Shown: positions 55,948-63,437 of the stretch, piece after piece
Layout of the letters: the number at the start of each line of letters is the position of its first letter
Position numbering within the stretch: position 1 is the stretch's first letter
Assembly: GCF_028737325.1 (NCBI RefSeq)
Contig: NZ_JAQZCH010000002.1
Span: 930,001 to 994,000, forward strand
DNA length: 64,000 bases
From: Microbacterium thalli
Lineage (GTDB): Bacteria; Actinomycetota; Actinomycetes; Actinomycetales; Microbacteriaceae
Reading direction: 5' to 3'
Translations under genes and position numbers: made by a program
Notes under the pieces: model-generated
Databases searched by the model: none
What the model was told of the DNA's origin: nothing
What the model saw: only the letters and a program-made list of their open reading frames with translations

Positions 55948-56433
55948 TCAGAGGTCGAGCTTCTCGTTCTTCCCGTCGTACGTCTCACCCGTGATCTTCG
56001 ACTTGATGAGGCCGATGGCCGTCGCGATGCGGCCGCCCGCGCTGCTCCAGTACTCCCCCGAGATCGCGTCGATGCGCAGCAGCGTCACGCGCGGGTCGTC
56101 GGGGCCGTCCGGGAACCACGCCTCGAGCGTGCTCGACCAGTACTCCTCGAGCCGGGCGCGGTCATCGACGATCGTCGCCGTGCCGGCCAGCGACACCCAT
56201 GCGTCGGAGCTGCTGAGCGAGACACCGACGCCCGGACGCGACGCGATGTGCGCCGCGATGGAGCTGTCGCGACTGATGACGAACCACAGGTCGCCGTCGA
56301 ATTCCGCCTCCTGCACGGTGAGCGGACGGGACGTCAGCTTGCCGTCGGGGTCGACGGAGGTCACCATCGCGAACCGGAAGTCCGGCAGAAGCTCGGCGAG
56401 GGTCTTGCGGGGGTCTTCGTTGTCGTCGCTCAT
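55948..56433 (-). CDS. Pyridoxamine 5'-phosphate oxidase-fold protein (general stress protein 26-like)
   Basis: The 161-residue protein has the split-barrel FMN-binding fold of the general stress protein 26 group: FRFAMVTSVDPDGKLTSRPL, LWFVISRDSSIAAHI and VSLSSSDAWVSLAGTA. Such proteins bind FMN or F420 and are induced by salt or oxidative stress; the reaction is unknown. AAGGAGAG before ATG 56433 fixes the start. The small acidic-protein gene lies 99 bases upstream. Confidence 0.88.
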   Translation of the reverse strand: MSDDNEDPRKTLAELLPDFRFAMVTSVDPDGKLTSRPLTVQEAEFDGDLWFVISRDSSIAAHIASRPGVGVSLSSSDAWVSLAGTATIVDDRARLEEYWSSTLEAWFPDGPDDPRVTLLRIDAISGEYWSSAGGRIATAIGLIKSKITGETYDGKNEKLDL

Positions 56434-56532
56434 CGTCTCTCCTTGTCGTGGTTCACGTCCGTGCGACGCGTGGGTCCACCGTCGCACCGCGCGGGCTCTC
56501 GCCGCGCTCACTTGACAGTGCGGGGTTCGCGC

Positions 56533-56724
56533 TCACCCACCCGACGGGTTGTCGAGCGGCAGACCCTCGTCGTCGGTCGTCGTCTCAGGGTCGCCGTCAT
56601 CGGCGGGGGCGGCGCTGGGCGCGCCCGGGAACGCGGACGCGCCGCCGGTCGCGGTGCCGGTTTCGACGTCGTTACCCGGGACGTCGACGTCGTCGTGCGA
56701 TGCGTGGTTGTCGGGATCGCTCAT
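56533..56724 (-). CDS. Small acidic protein without basic residues
   Basis: The 63-residue product contains no Lys or Arg and about 15 Asp/Glu; it is Gly/Ala/Pro/Thr-rich and surely disordered. GAGGAGGA upstream of ATG 56724 supports translation. It is similar in style to the 71-residue protein at 52535-52750 (acidic, short, conserved DD pairs), though too simple in composition to claim homology. It lies upstream of the stress-type PNPOx gene on the same strand. Function unknown. Confidence 0.68.
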   Translation of the reverse strand: MSDPDNHASHDDVDVPGNDVETGTATGGASAFPGAPSAAPADDGDPETTTDDEGLPLDNPSGG

Positions 56725-56871
56725 CGTGCAGTCCTCCTCGTTCGTGGAGTACGCGACGCTACGCCCGCCCCGGACGGCTCCCCAGGGCATTGACACACGC
56801 GAGCGGGGAATCATCCCCGAGACGGATCGACGTCCGCCGCCGGGCCGACGCGGTGCGGGCCACCCCGTCCC

Positions 56872-56877
56872 TAGCGT
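56872..56877 (+). promoter_or_regulatory. -10 element of the small membrane protein gene, leaderless spacing
   Basis: TAGCGT, six bases (CGAGCT), then ATG at 56884, with no ribosome binding site. Confidence 0.6.
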
Positions 56878-56883
56878 CGAGCT

Positions 56884-57066
56884 ATGACCACCGCACCGCT
56901 TTCCGCACCGCACCGTCTTCGCTCCGCCGCGGACCGCGCATCCGCCGTCGTCGGGGCGATCGCCGGCAACATCGTCATCCTCGGCGTCGTCGTTCTCGCC
57001 GCCCTCGTCGTCCCCGTCGCCGCAGCCCTGACCTTCGGCTCGGCGCTGCTGTCACGGCTGGGCTGA
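56884..57066 (+). CDS. Small single-helix membrane protein
   Basis: The 60-residue product has a basic N-terminus and one long hydrophobic helix (about residues 23-53). It has no recognised family. The leaderless -10 six bases before ATG is the main support that it is real. Its last 15 bases overlap the end of the second SMR gene on the other strand. Confidence 0.6.
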   Translation: MTTAPLSAPHRLRSAADRASAVVGAIAGNIVILGVVVLAALVVPVAAALTFGSALLSRLG

Positions 57067-57423
57067 CGTCGCGGGATCGTCGGGGCGCTTCGCGACATCC
57101 GTCGGCGTATGAGGAACGAGCTTCAGCCCGATGACCGCCACCACGATGCCGGCGATGAACACGACCTTTCCGGCCGAGAACGCCTCGGCGCCGCTGAGGA
57201 TCGCCCAGGTGACCGTCAGCGCAGCTCCGACACCGACCCACACCGCGTACGCCGTGCCGATGGGGATCTGCTTCACGGCCCAGCCGAGTCCGAGCATGCT
57301 GAGGGTCAATCCGACGGCGAACACCGCGGTCGGTACGGGCGCGGTCAAGCCGGCGGATTGTCCGAGGGCGGTCGCCCACACCGCTTCGCAGACGGCGCTG
57401 AGCAGCAGCACGATCCACGCCAC
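57052..57423 (-). CDS. SMR family transporter, second subunit (probable guanidinium exporter)
   Basis: The 123-residue protein has four membrane helices of the small multidrug resistance family; the essential glutamate is in AVCEAVWATAL (Glu13), and the conserved GTAYAVWVGVGAALTV follows. It has a 20-residue hydrophilic C-terminal tail that the partner lacks. The GTG start immediately follows the stop of the first SMR gene, with no gap. Paired SMR proteins usually assemble as an antiparallel heterodimer. The upstream guanidine-III-like riboswitch argues for guanidinium as substrate rather than quaternary ammonium compounds. Confidence 0.9.
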   Translation of the reverse strand: MAWIVLLLSAVCEAVWATALGQSAGLTAPVPTAVFAVGLTLSMLGLGWAVKQIPIGTAYAVWVGVGAALTVTWAILSGAEAFSAGKVVFIAGIVVAVIGLKLVPHTPTDVAKRPDDPATSAQP

Positions 57424-57738
57424 TCAGCTCACCGCCTTCAGCCCGATGACCGAAGCCACGAGCAGCAGGATGAGAAGGATCCGCGCCATCGATGCCCGCT
57501 CCTGTCGCGTCACCATCGCCCAGACCACTGTTAAGGTCGCGCCGACGCCGACCCACACCGCGTACGCCGTACCGGTCGGCAGCTCGGTCATCGCGATGGC
57601 GAGGCCCGCCATGCTGGCGGCGAGCGCGACGACGAACAGGATCGCGGGCCGCTTCCGCGTGAACCCGTCGGATGCCGCGAGCGCGGCGGCCCACACCGCC
57701 TCGAGCATCCCCGAGACGATCAGAATGACCCATGCCAT
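57424..57738 (-). CDS. SMR family transporter, first subunit (probable guanidinium exporter)
   Basis: The 104-residue four-helix protein has the SMR glutamate in GMLEAVWAAAL (Glu13) and GTAYAVWVGVGATLTV. It is the first gene of a two-gene operon. The start ATG 57738 has AGACAGG six bases upstream; directly before that lies a 41-nt element that matches the guanidine-III riboswitch (57752-57792), and a TAGGGT -10 (57818-57823). Guanidinium-exporting SMR pairs are an established group, so I infer a proton-coupled guanidinium exporter. Confidence 0.9.
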   Translation of the reverse strand: MAWVILIVSGMLEAVWAAALAASDGFTRKRPAILFVVALAASMAGLAIAMTELPTGTAYAVWVGVGATLTVVWAMVTRQERASMARILLILLLVASVIGLKAVS

Positions 57739-57751
57739 GACAGACCTGTCT

Positions 57752-57792
57752 GAGTCAGTCTTGTCGTGTGCGGGTACTGCTCCCTCGTCCGC
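57752..57792 (-). ncRNA. Guanidine-III (ykkC-III) riboswitch
   Basis: Read on the minus strand, this 41-nt segment has GCGGACGAGGG, then AGCAGUACCCGC, then ACACGACAAGACUG and ACUC. The known aptamer has CCGGACGAGG, GUACCCGG and GGACAAGACGG in the same order and spacing, also 41 nt. Stem P1 is GCGG/CCGC here instead of CCGG/CCGG (compensated), and P2 is GAGCAGU with ACUG-A-CUC (one bulged A). Conserved loop bases ACGAGG, ACCC and ACAAGAC are unchanged. It ends 13 bases before the start codon, so guanidine binding should control ribosome access for the SMR pair. Confidence 0.88.
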
Positions 57793-57817
57793 GGGCCCGC
57801 CGTCGGGCCCCGCATCC

Positions 57818-57823
57818 ACCCTA
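57818..57823 (-). promoter_or_regulatory. -10 element of the SMR operon
   Basis: TAGGGT on the minus strand, about 26 bases before the riboswitch 5' end. Transcription from here would include the whole aptamer. Confidence 0.55.
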
Positions 57824-57860
57824 GCCGCGTCGTCCGGCACTCGGCCGGCCGGGCGGACGG

Positions 57861-58715
57861 TCAGGGCGACGGGACGAGGAACAGTGCGTCGATGAGGCCC
57901 GGGTTGTGGGCGTGCACGAGAACACCGAACACCACGGCGTCGAAGAGCAGGTGAACGGTCACGACGTAGGCCAGCGAGCGGGTGCGCAGGAAGATGTAGC
58001 CCTGCAGCAGGGCGAAGGGGATGGTGAGCGCGGGCCCCCACGCCCGGTACCCGAGCTCCCACAGGAACGACACGAACACGATCGTCTGCAGGACGTTCGC
58101 CGAGACGTCCGCGAAGTGGCGGCGCAGCAGCGCGAAGCACGTGCAGATGAAGAACAGCTCGTCCCAGATGCCGACTGCGCCGACGCCGATGAAGAGGCGC
58201 ACGATGAGCTCGGGAGTGTCGACCACCGGCCAGTTCGTGTACACGCCCGAGGTGATGAAGTAGAACGGCAGGATCAGCCAGCCGAGCACCAGGACGGCAG
58301 CGAGCCACACCCACTGGAAGGTCGACCACCGCCCTCCCCCGCGCCACGGGAAGCGGATGGCGTGGTCACGGTAGACGTATCGCGACACGAGGTAGGGCAG
58401 CACGACGGCGCCGCCGAGGGCGAGCGTGAACCGCAGCATCGCCAGGTTGTCGAGCTCCGCCTTCAGGTCGATGAGACTCACCACGACCATGCCGAGCGCG
58501 ATGAGCGAGAGGTCTCGGGTCAGCGACGGGCGCGCCTCGCTCACCCGCCAGCGGTCCACGCCGAGGGCGATCACCAGCCCGACGATCAGCAGCACCCAGC
58601 CCAACCAAGGTTGCAGGAGCACGAAGAACGCCGGGGCGGCGAGGCACACGAGCAGCGCCGGCAGCGTGCTGACCGAGAGGTACGGACGGCTCCCGAGTTC
58701 GGCGTGCGGCTTCAT
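57861..58715 (-). CDS. CPBP-like intramembrane protein
   Basis: The 284-residue protein has about eight membrane helices. Motifs of the CAAX protease/bacteriocin-processing (CPBP) family are recognisable but partly changed: motif 1, normally EExxxR, reads WDELFFICT with Asp in place of the first Glu; motif 4 (HxxxD) is intact in VTVHLLFDAV. It may be a functional protease, a Rce1-like variant or an inactive member. The ATG is four bases after the trmB stop, so it is co-transcribed with trmB. Confidence 0.78.
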   Translation of the reverse strand: MKPHAELGSRPYLSVSTLPALLVCLAAPAFFVLLQPWLGWVLLIVGLVIALGVDRWRVSEARPSLTRDLSLIALGMVVVSLIDLKAELDNLAMLRFTLALGGAVVLPYLVSRYVYRDHAIRFPWRGGGRWSTFQWVWLAAVLVLGWLILPFYFITSGVYTNWPVVDTPELIVRLFIGVGAVGIWDELFFICTCFALLRRHFADVSANVLQTIVFVSFLWELGYRAWGPALTIPFALLQGYIFLRTRSLAYVVTVHLLFDAVVFGVLVHAHNPGLIDALFLVPSP

Positions 58716-58719
58716 GGCG

Positions 58720-59469
58720 TCAGCGCGCGTCGTCGGTGCGGACGTAGACGAGATCGCGGATGTCGCGCCCCTTGGCGATGCCCTTGCGCTCGAAGGCGGT
58801 CATCACGCGCCCCTCGAAGCGCGGCGCCCAGGCCCCGTCGAAGCCGGGCTCGAAGCCCGCGGCATCCGTCATCACCTCGCGCATCTGGAGGGCGTAGTCC
58901 TCCCAGTCCGTCGCGAGCCGCACGACGCCGCCGGGCTTGAGCACGCGCGCCGCGAGCGGGGTGAAGTCCGGCGAGATGAGACGCCGCTTGGTGTGGCGGT
59001 TCTTGTGCCAGGGGTCGGAGAAGAAGATCCACAGCTCGTCGACGGATGCCGCCGGCAGCAGGTGCTCGAGCACCTCGGGCGCGTTCGCCTCGACGAGCCG
59101 CAGGTTTCGGGCCCCGGCCCGGTGGGCGTCGAGCATGGTGCGGGCCAGCCCGGCCCGGAACACCTCGACGGCCAGGAAGTCGACCTCGGGGGCGTTCTGC
59201 GCCGCCGAGACGATGGCGTGGCCCTGTCCCGAACCGATCTCGACGATGACGGGCGCCGAGCGGCCGAACAGGGTCTCGGTGTCGACGGCCGACCCCGGGC
59301 GGACGCTGAGGACGGCCTGATCGCGCTCGACCGGTACGAGGTAGAACGAGCCGAGCTCATTCCATGCGCGTTCCTGCCCGTCGCTCATGCGCCCGCTGCG
59401 ACGAGCGAACGACACGGGCCGGTCGCGGTAGCGCGGCTCGTCGCCGGTGTCGGGCACGTCGTTCTGCAT
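58720..59469 (-). CDS. trmB: tRNA (guanine-N7-)-methyltransferase
   Basis: TrmB methylates G46 in the tRNA variable loop. The 249-residue protein has the SAM loop VEIGSGQGHAIV, EVFRAGLARTM and the signature FFSDPWHKNRHTKRRLI. TACCCT lies six bases before ATG 59469, with the intervening GGAGAC also able to act as a ribosome binding site. A DUF3097 gene lies 51 bases upstream on the same strand. Confidence 0.95.
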   Translation of the reverse strand: MQNDVPDTGDEPRYRDRPVSFARRSGRMSDGQERAWNELGSFYLVPVERDQAVLSVRPGSAVDTETLFGRSAPVIVEIGSGQGHAIVSAAQNAPEVDFLAVEVFRAGLARTMLDAHRAGARNLRLVEANAPEVLEHLLPAASVDELWIFFSDPWHKNRHTKRRLISPDFTPLAARVLKPGGVVRLATDWEDYALQMREVMTDAAGFEPGFDGAWAPRFEGRVMTAFERKGIAKGRDIRDLVYVRTDDAR

Positions 59470-59475
59470 GTCTCC

Positions 59476-59481
59476 AGGGTA
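59476..59481 (-). promoter_or_regulatory. -10 element of trmB, leaderless spacing
   Basis: TACCCT on the minus strand, six bases before ATG 59469, the same hexamer and spacing as at dapA. Confidence 0.6.
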
Positions 59482-59520
59482 TCGAGCCCCGGCGTCGCTT
59501 CCCGCCCCGCGCCGGACGGG

Positions 59521-60354
59521 TCAGGTCGTGACGAAGTCGATGAGCTCTTCGACGCGCCCCAGCAACGCGGGGTCGAGGTCGCGGTAGGTCCGCACCGACC
59601 CGAGGATGCGCTGCCATGCGTGCGCGATGTCGGCCTGGTCGTCGGCCGGCCAGCCGAGTGCCTGCAAGACGCCCGTCTTCCAGTCGATTCCGCGCGGCAC
59701 CTGCGGCCAGGCGGCGATCCCGACGGCCTCGGGCCTCACGCACTGCCACACGTCGATGTGCGGGTGCCCGACGATCTTCAGGTGCTTGCCGTGCGGTCCG
59801 CGCAGGATCTGCTGCGCGATCCGCGTCTCCTTCGAGCCGGTGACGAGGTGGTCGACGAGCACCCCGTAGCGGCGCTCCGCCGAGGGCGGCTCGTCGCGCA
59901 GCAGGTCGTCGAGCAGGTCGATGCCCTGCAGGTACTCCACCACGACGCCCTCCACCCGCAGGTCGGCGCCCCACACCTTCTCGACGAGCTCGGCGTCATG
60001 CCGCCCCTCGACGAGGATGCGCGAGGCTCGGGCCACGCGGGCACGCTGCTGCGGCGCGACGAACGATCCGGATGCCGTGCGCAGCCGACCCTGCGGAGCG
60101 GCAGCCTTCGGCGCGACGAGCCGCACGGGCTCGCCGTCGACGAGGAACCCGCCGCCGAGCGGGAAGAGACGGACCTTTCCGAGGCGGTCCTCGAGCTCCA
60201 CGTTCCCGCCGCGCACCGCGACGACCGCACCGCAGTACCCGTCGGCGGCGACCTCGACGACCAGGCCGGGATCGGCGGGCACCTCGGGGACCACCTTGCG
60301 CCCGACATCGCGCCATCCCGCAGCGAGCACGTCGGTGCCGTACCTGTCGTCCAT
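59521..60354 (-). CDS. DUF3097 family protein
   Basis: The 277-residue protein matches, from memory, the actinobacterial DUF3097 family: it begins MDDRYGTDVLAAGW and has RILVEGRHDAELVEKVWGADL, a Toprim-like segment (E in VEGRHD), followed by KIVGHPHIDVWQ. That suggests a nucleic-acid or primase-type fold, but the function is unknown. GGGAGG four bases before ATG 60354 supports the start. Confidence 0.83.
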   Translation of the reverse strand: MDDRYGTDVLAAGWRDVGRKVVPEVPADPGLVVEVAADGYCGAVVAVRGGNVELEDRLGKVRLFPLGGGFLVDGEPVRLVAPKAAAPQGRLRTASGSFVAPQQRARVARASRILVEGRHDAELVEKVWGADLRVEGVVVEYLQGIDLLDDLLRDEPPSAERRYGVLVDHLVTGSKETRIAQQILRGPHGKHLKIVGHPHIDVWQCVRPEAVGIAAWPQVPRGIDWKTGVLQALGWPADDQADIAHAWQRILGSVRTYRDLDPALLGRVEELIDFVTT

Positions 60355-60490
60355 CGAACCTCCCGCGTCGCGACCCCTCGGACCGCCGGTCAGCATAAGC
60401 GGCGCGGGGCGCGACGCACGGCATCTGCGCCGCGATTCCGCTGCCCGCTGATTCTCAGTCGCCGCATAGGCTCGCACCCGGGCCCCTCAA

Positions 60491-60496
60491 TAGAGT
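60491..60496 (+). promoter_or_regulatory. -10 element of the TPM-domain gene
   Basis: TAGAGT on the plus strand, about 40 bases before ATG 60536; the leader contains GGAAGGGG. Confidence 0.5.
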
Positions 60497-60535
60497 GGGA
60501 CCGAGGCCGGTCCTCCGTCCTCGGAAGGGGAACGG

Positions 60536-62575
60536 ATGCGCGCGCTCCGAGCACTGACGCTCTCGATCGTGGCGAGCCTCGCCCTCGTCGTGGGCGGCTC
60601 CGCCGCGGCTGTCGCCACAGAACCGGTCGACCTGGGCGCCGGTCGGGTCGTCGACGGGGCCGGGGCGCTCTCGGCCGGAGAGGAACGCGCCCTCGACGAA
60701 CGGCTGACTGCGCTCAGCGGTGAGGCGGGTGTCGACCTGTGGGTCGTCTACGTCGACGCGTTCTCGAACCCGTCCGATGCCGCCGACTGGGCGAACGCCG
60801 TCGCCGACCGCGGCGGGCTCGGCGTCAACCAGTACGTCCTCGCCGTCGCGACGGAGCAGCGCAACTTCTACCTCTCGGGCGACACGGCGGGTCCGATCGA
60901 CGCCGACACCCTCGGCCGCATCGAGACGCAGAACATCCTCCCCGAGCTGCAGGCCGGCGACTGGAGCGGCGCGGCCTTCGCCGCGGCCGGAGCCATGGCG
61001 GATGCCGTTGGCGGCGGTTCTCCGAGCCAGCCCGGCGCCGCGGGCGGCGGCTTCTCGGGCCTCACGATCGTGCTCGGGCTGGTGGCTGTCGGTGCCGTCA
61101 TCGCCGTGATCGTCGTCGTGATGCGACGTCGGCGCACTGGAGCCGGCGGGACCCGCGGGGGCGCAGCTCCGGCCGGGGAGCCGATCGAGCAGCTCGCCCG
61201 TCGCTCCGCCGCCGCTCTCGTCGCCGCCGATGACGCTATCCGCACGAGCGAGCAGGAGCTCGGGTTCGCGACGGCGCAGTTCGGCGATGCGGCGGCGAGC
61301 GCTTTCGCCGACACTCTCGCCCAGGCGCGGCGCGACCTCGACGAGGCGTTCGGGCTGCAGCAGCGACTCGACGACGACCAGGCCGACTCCGACGATGAGG
61401 TGCGTGCGATCCACACGCGGATCCTCGAGCTTTGCGCTCACGCCGACGCCGAGCTCGACGCGCGCACCGAGGAATTCGACGGGCTGCGCGCACTGGAGCA
61501 GAACGCACCCGAGGCCCTCGTGCGCATCCAGCAGGAGCGCGCGGCGGCCGCATCCGGTCTGGATGCCGCCACCACCTCGCTGGAACGTCTGACAGCCGTG
61601 TACGCCGCCGAAGAGCTCGCGACGGTCGACGACAATCCCGACCAGGCGCGCTCGCGCCTCGCCTTTGCCGACGAGCAGTTGGCCGCCGCGCAGCGCGCGA
61701 TCGCCGCCGGCGACGGGGCGGAGGCCGCCGTTGCGCTCCGCGCGGCCGAGAGCGCGATCGCGCAGGCCGCTCAGCTCGAGGCATCCGTCGACAAGGTCGC
61801 CGCCACCCTCGCCACCGCGGAGCGCGACGCAGCTGCCCTCCTGGCAGACCTCGAGGGCGACCTCGCGGGCGCGGTCGGGGTGCCCGATGCGGACGGCGCC
61901 CTCGCCGGTGTCGTCGCCGCCACTCGCCAGCAGATCGACGCCGCTCGGGCACAGCTCACGGGAGCACAGCGCCGCCCGCAGGCGGCCCTGTCGGTGCTGC
62001 TCGGTGCGAACGCGGCGATCGACGCCGCTCTCGCCGGCGCGCGCGGCGCGGCGCAGCGCGCGGAACGTGCGCGTCAGACGCTCGGCCAGCAGCTGCAGCA
62101 GGCGCGCGCGCAGGTCTCGGCCGCCGAGGACTACATCGCCACCCGGCGCGGCGCGGTCGGCGCGACCGCACGCACCCGCGTCGCCGAAGCCCGCGCCTCG
62201 CTCGACCGCGCGGAGGCCACGGCGCAGATCGACCCCGAGCGGGCCCTCGCTGATGCGACCCGCGCGGCGCAGCTCGGCGCACTCGCCGTCGAGGCCGCCC
62301 GCGGCGACGTCGGCGGTTTCGCACAGTCCGCCCCCGGTTCGGGGTCGAACGGCATGATGGGTGCCATGATCGGCGGCATGGTGCTCAACTCGCTCCTGGG
62401 CGGCGGGTCCTCCGGCCGACGCTCCTCCGGCTTCGGCGGAAGCGGGTTCGGCGGATTCGCCGGCCCCTCGCGCGGCGGCTTCGGCGGCGGTTTCGGCGGC
62501 GGCTCCCGCGGCCGCAGCGGCGGCGGCGGCTTCGGCGGCGGCGGTCGTTCGCGCCGCGGCGGCGGCCGCTTCTGA
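60536..62575 (+). CDS. TPM-domain membrane protein with long coiled coil and Gly-rich tail
   Basis: The 679-residue protein has a signal peptide (1-27), an extracytoplasmic TPM domain (about 32-155), one membrane helix (173-196) and then about 400 Ala/Glu/Arg-rich residues that should form a cytoplasmic coiled coil (210-600), ending in a Gly/Phe/Ser/Arg tail of about 60 residues. TPM proteins are linked to photosystem repair in plants and stress in bacteria. pspA follows after 40 bases; a TPM gene next to pspA is also found in Bacillus (ydjF-H), which supports a shared envelope-stress function. Confidence 0.87.
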   Translation: MRALRALTLSIVASLALVVGGSAAAVATEPVDLGAGRVVDGAGALSAGEERALDERLTALSGEAGVDLWVVYVDAFSNPSDAADWANAVADRGGLGVNQYVLAVATEQRNFYLSGDTAGPIDADTLGRIETQNILPELQAGDWSGAAFAAAGAMADAVGGGSPSQPGAAGGGFSGLTIVLGLVAVGAVIAVIVVVMRRRRTGAGGTRGGAAPAGEPIEQLARRSAAALVAADDAIRTSEQELGFATAQFGDAAASAFADTLAQARRDLDEAFGLQQRLDDDQADSDDEVRAIHTRILELCAHADAELDARTEEFDGLRALEQNAPEALVRIQQERAAAASGLDAATTSLERLTAVYAAEELATVDDNPDQARSRLAFADEQLAAAQRAIAAGDGAEAAVALRAAESAIAQAAQLEASVDKVAATLATAERDAAALLADLEGDLAGAVGVPDADGALAGVVAATRQQIDAARAQLTGAQRRPQAALSVLLGANAAIDAALAGARGAAQRAERARQTLGQQLQQARAQVSAAEDYIATRRGAVGATARTRVAEARASLDRAEATAQIDPERALADATRAAQLGALAVEAARGDVGGFAQSAPGSGSNGMMGAMIGGMVLNSLLGGGSSGRRSSGFGGSGFGGFAGPSRGGFGGGFGGGSRGRSGGGGFGGGGRSRRGGGRF

Positions 62576-62615
62576 CTCAGAACTCCTACCCAGACCACCC
62601 ATGAAAGGAACCCCG

Positions 62616-63350
62616 ATGGCAAAGCAGTCCATCTTCGGTCGTATCTCCACCCTCATGAAGGCGAACATCAACGCGCTTCTGGATCAGGCCGAGGACCCGC
62701 AGAAGATGCTCGACCAGCTCGTGCGGGACTACACCAACTCGATCGCCGACGCCGAGTCGGCGATCGCCGAGACGATCGGCAACCTGCGCCTGCTCGAGCG
62801 CGACCACCAGGAGGACGTGCAGGCCGCCGCCGAGTGGGGCAACAAGGCGCTCGCGGCGAGCCGCAAGGCAGACGAGCTGCGCGGCGTGGGCAACACGGCC
62901 GACGCCGACAAGTTCGACAACCTGGCGAAGGTCGCGCTGCAGCGTCAGATCAGCGAGGAGAACGAGGCCCGCACGATCGCGCCGACCATCGCGACCCAGA
63001 CCGAGGTCGTCGAGAAGCTCAAGGACGGGCTCAACGGCATGAAGGTCAAGCTCGACCAGCTGCGGGCCAAGCGCTCCGAGCTGCTCGCGCGCGCGAAGAC
63101 CGCCGAGGCGCAGAGCCGCGTGCACGACGCCGTCAAGTCGATCGACGTGCTCGACCCCACGAGCGAGCTCGGCCGCTTCGAAGACAAGGTGCGCCGTCAG
63201 GAGGCACTGGCCGCCGGCAAGCAGGAGCTCGCCGCGTCGAGCCTCGACGCGCAGTTCGAGAGCCTCGAGGACGTCGGTCAGCTGACCGAGGTCGAGGCGC
63301 GCCTCGCCGCCCTGAAGTCCGGCGGCGCTGCCGGCGCGATCGAGCGCTGA
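62616..63350 (+). CDS. pspA: PspA/IM30 family envelope-stress protein
   Basis: The 244-residue protein is almost entirely helical and coiled-coil, starting MAKQSIFGRISTLMKANINALLDQAEDPQKM, the amphipathic membrane-binding start of PspA/Vipp1. It polymerises on damaged membranes. AAAGGAA five bases before ATG 62616 makes it the better start than ATG 62601. It shares an operon with the TPM gene and is followed by a terminator. Confidence 0.93.
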   Translation: MAKQSIFGRISTLMKANINALLDQAEDPQKMLDQLVRDYTNSIADAESAIAETIGNLRLLERDHQEDVQAAAEWGNKALAASRKADELRGVGNTADADKFDNLAKVALQRQISEENEARTIAPTIATQTEVVEKLKDGLNGMKVKLDQLRAKRSELLARAKTAEAQSRVHDAVKSIDVLDPTSELGRFEDKVRRQEALAAGKQELAASSLDAQFESLEDVGQLTEVEARLAALKSGGAAGAIER

Positions 63351-63369
63351 GACCGGTCTGATCACGATC

Positions 63370-63407
63370 AGCGACGTCCGGGCCGGCGATGCCGCCCGGA
63401 CGTCGCT
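63370..63407 (+). terminator. Terminator after pspA
   Basis: AGCGACGTCCGGGC and its exact complement (14 pairs) enclose a loop that can add GGC/GCC pairs; GTTCGTTT follows. Confidence 0.88.
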
Positions 63408-63437
63408 GTTCGTTTCGCGTGAACGAAGGATGACGAC

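Noticed and set aside
60455..62671. Long open frame opposite the TPM gene
   Set aside because: The plus-strand gene has a signal peptide, TPM domain, membrane helix and ribosome binding site; the antisense product is Ala/Gly/Glu-rich with none of these.
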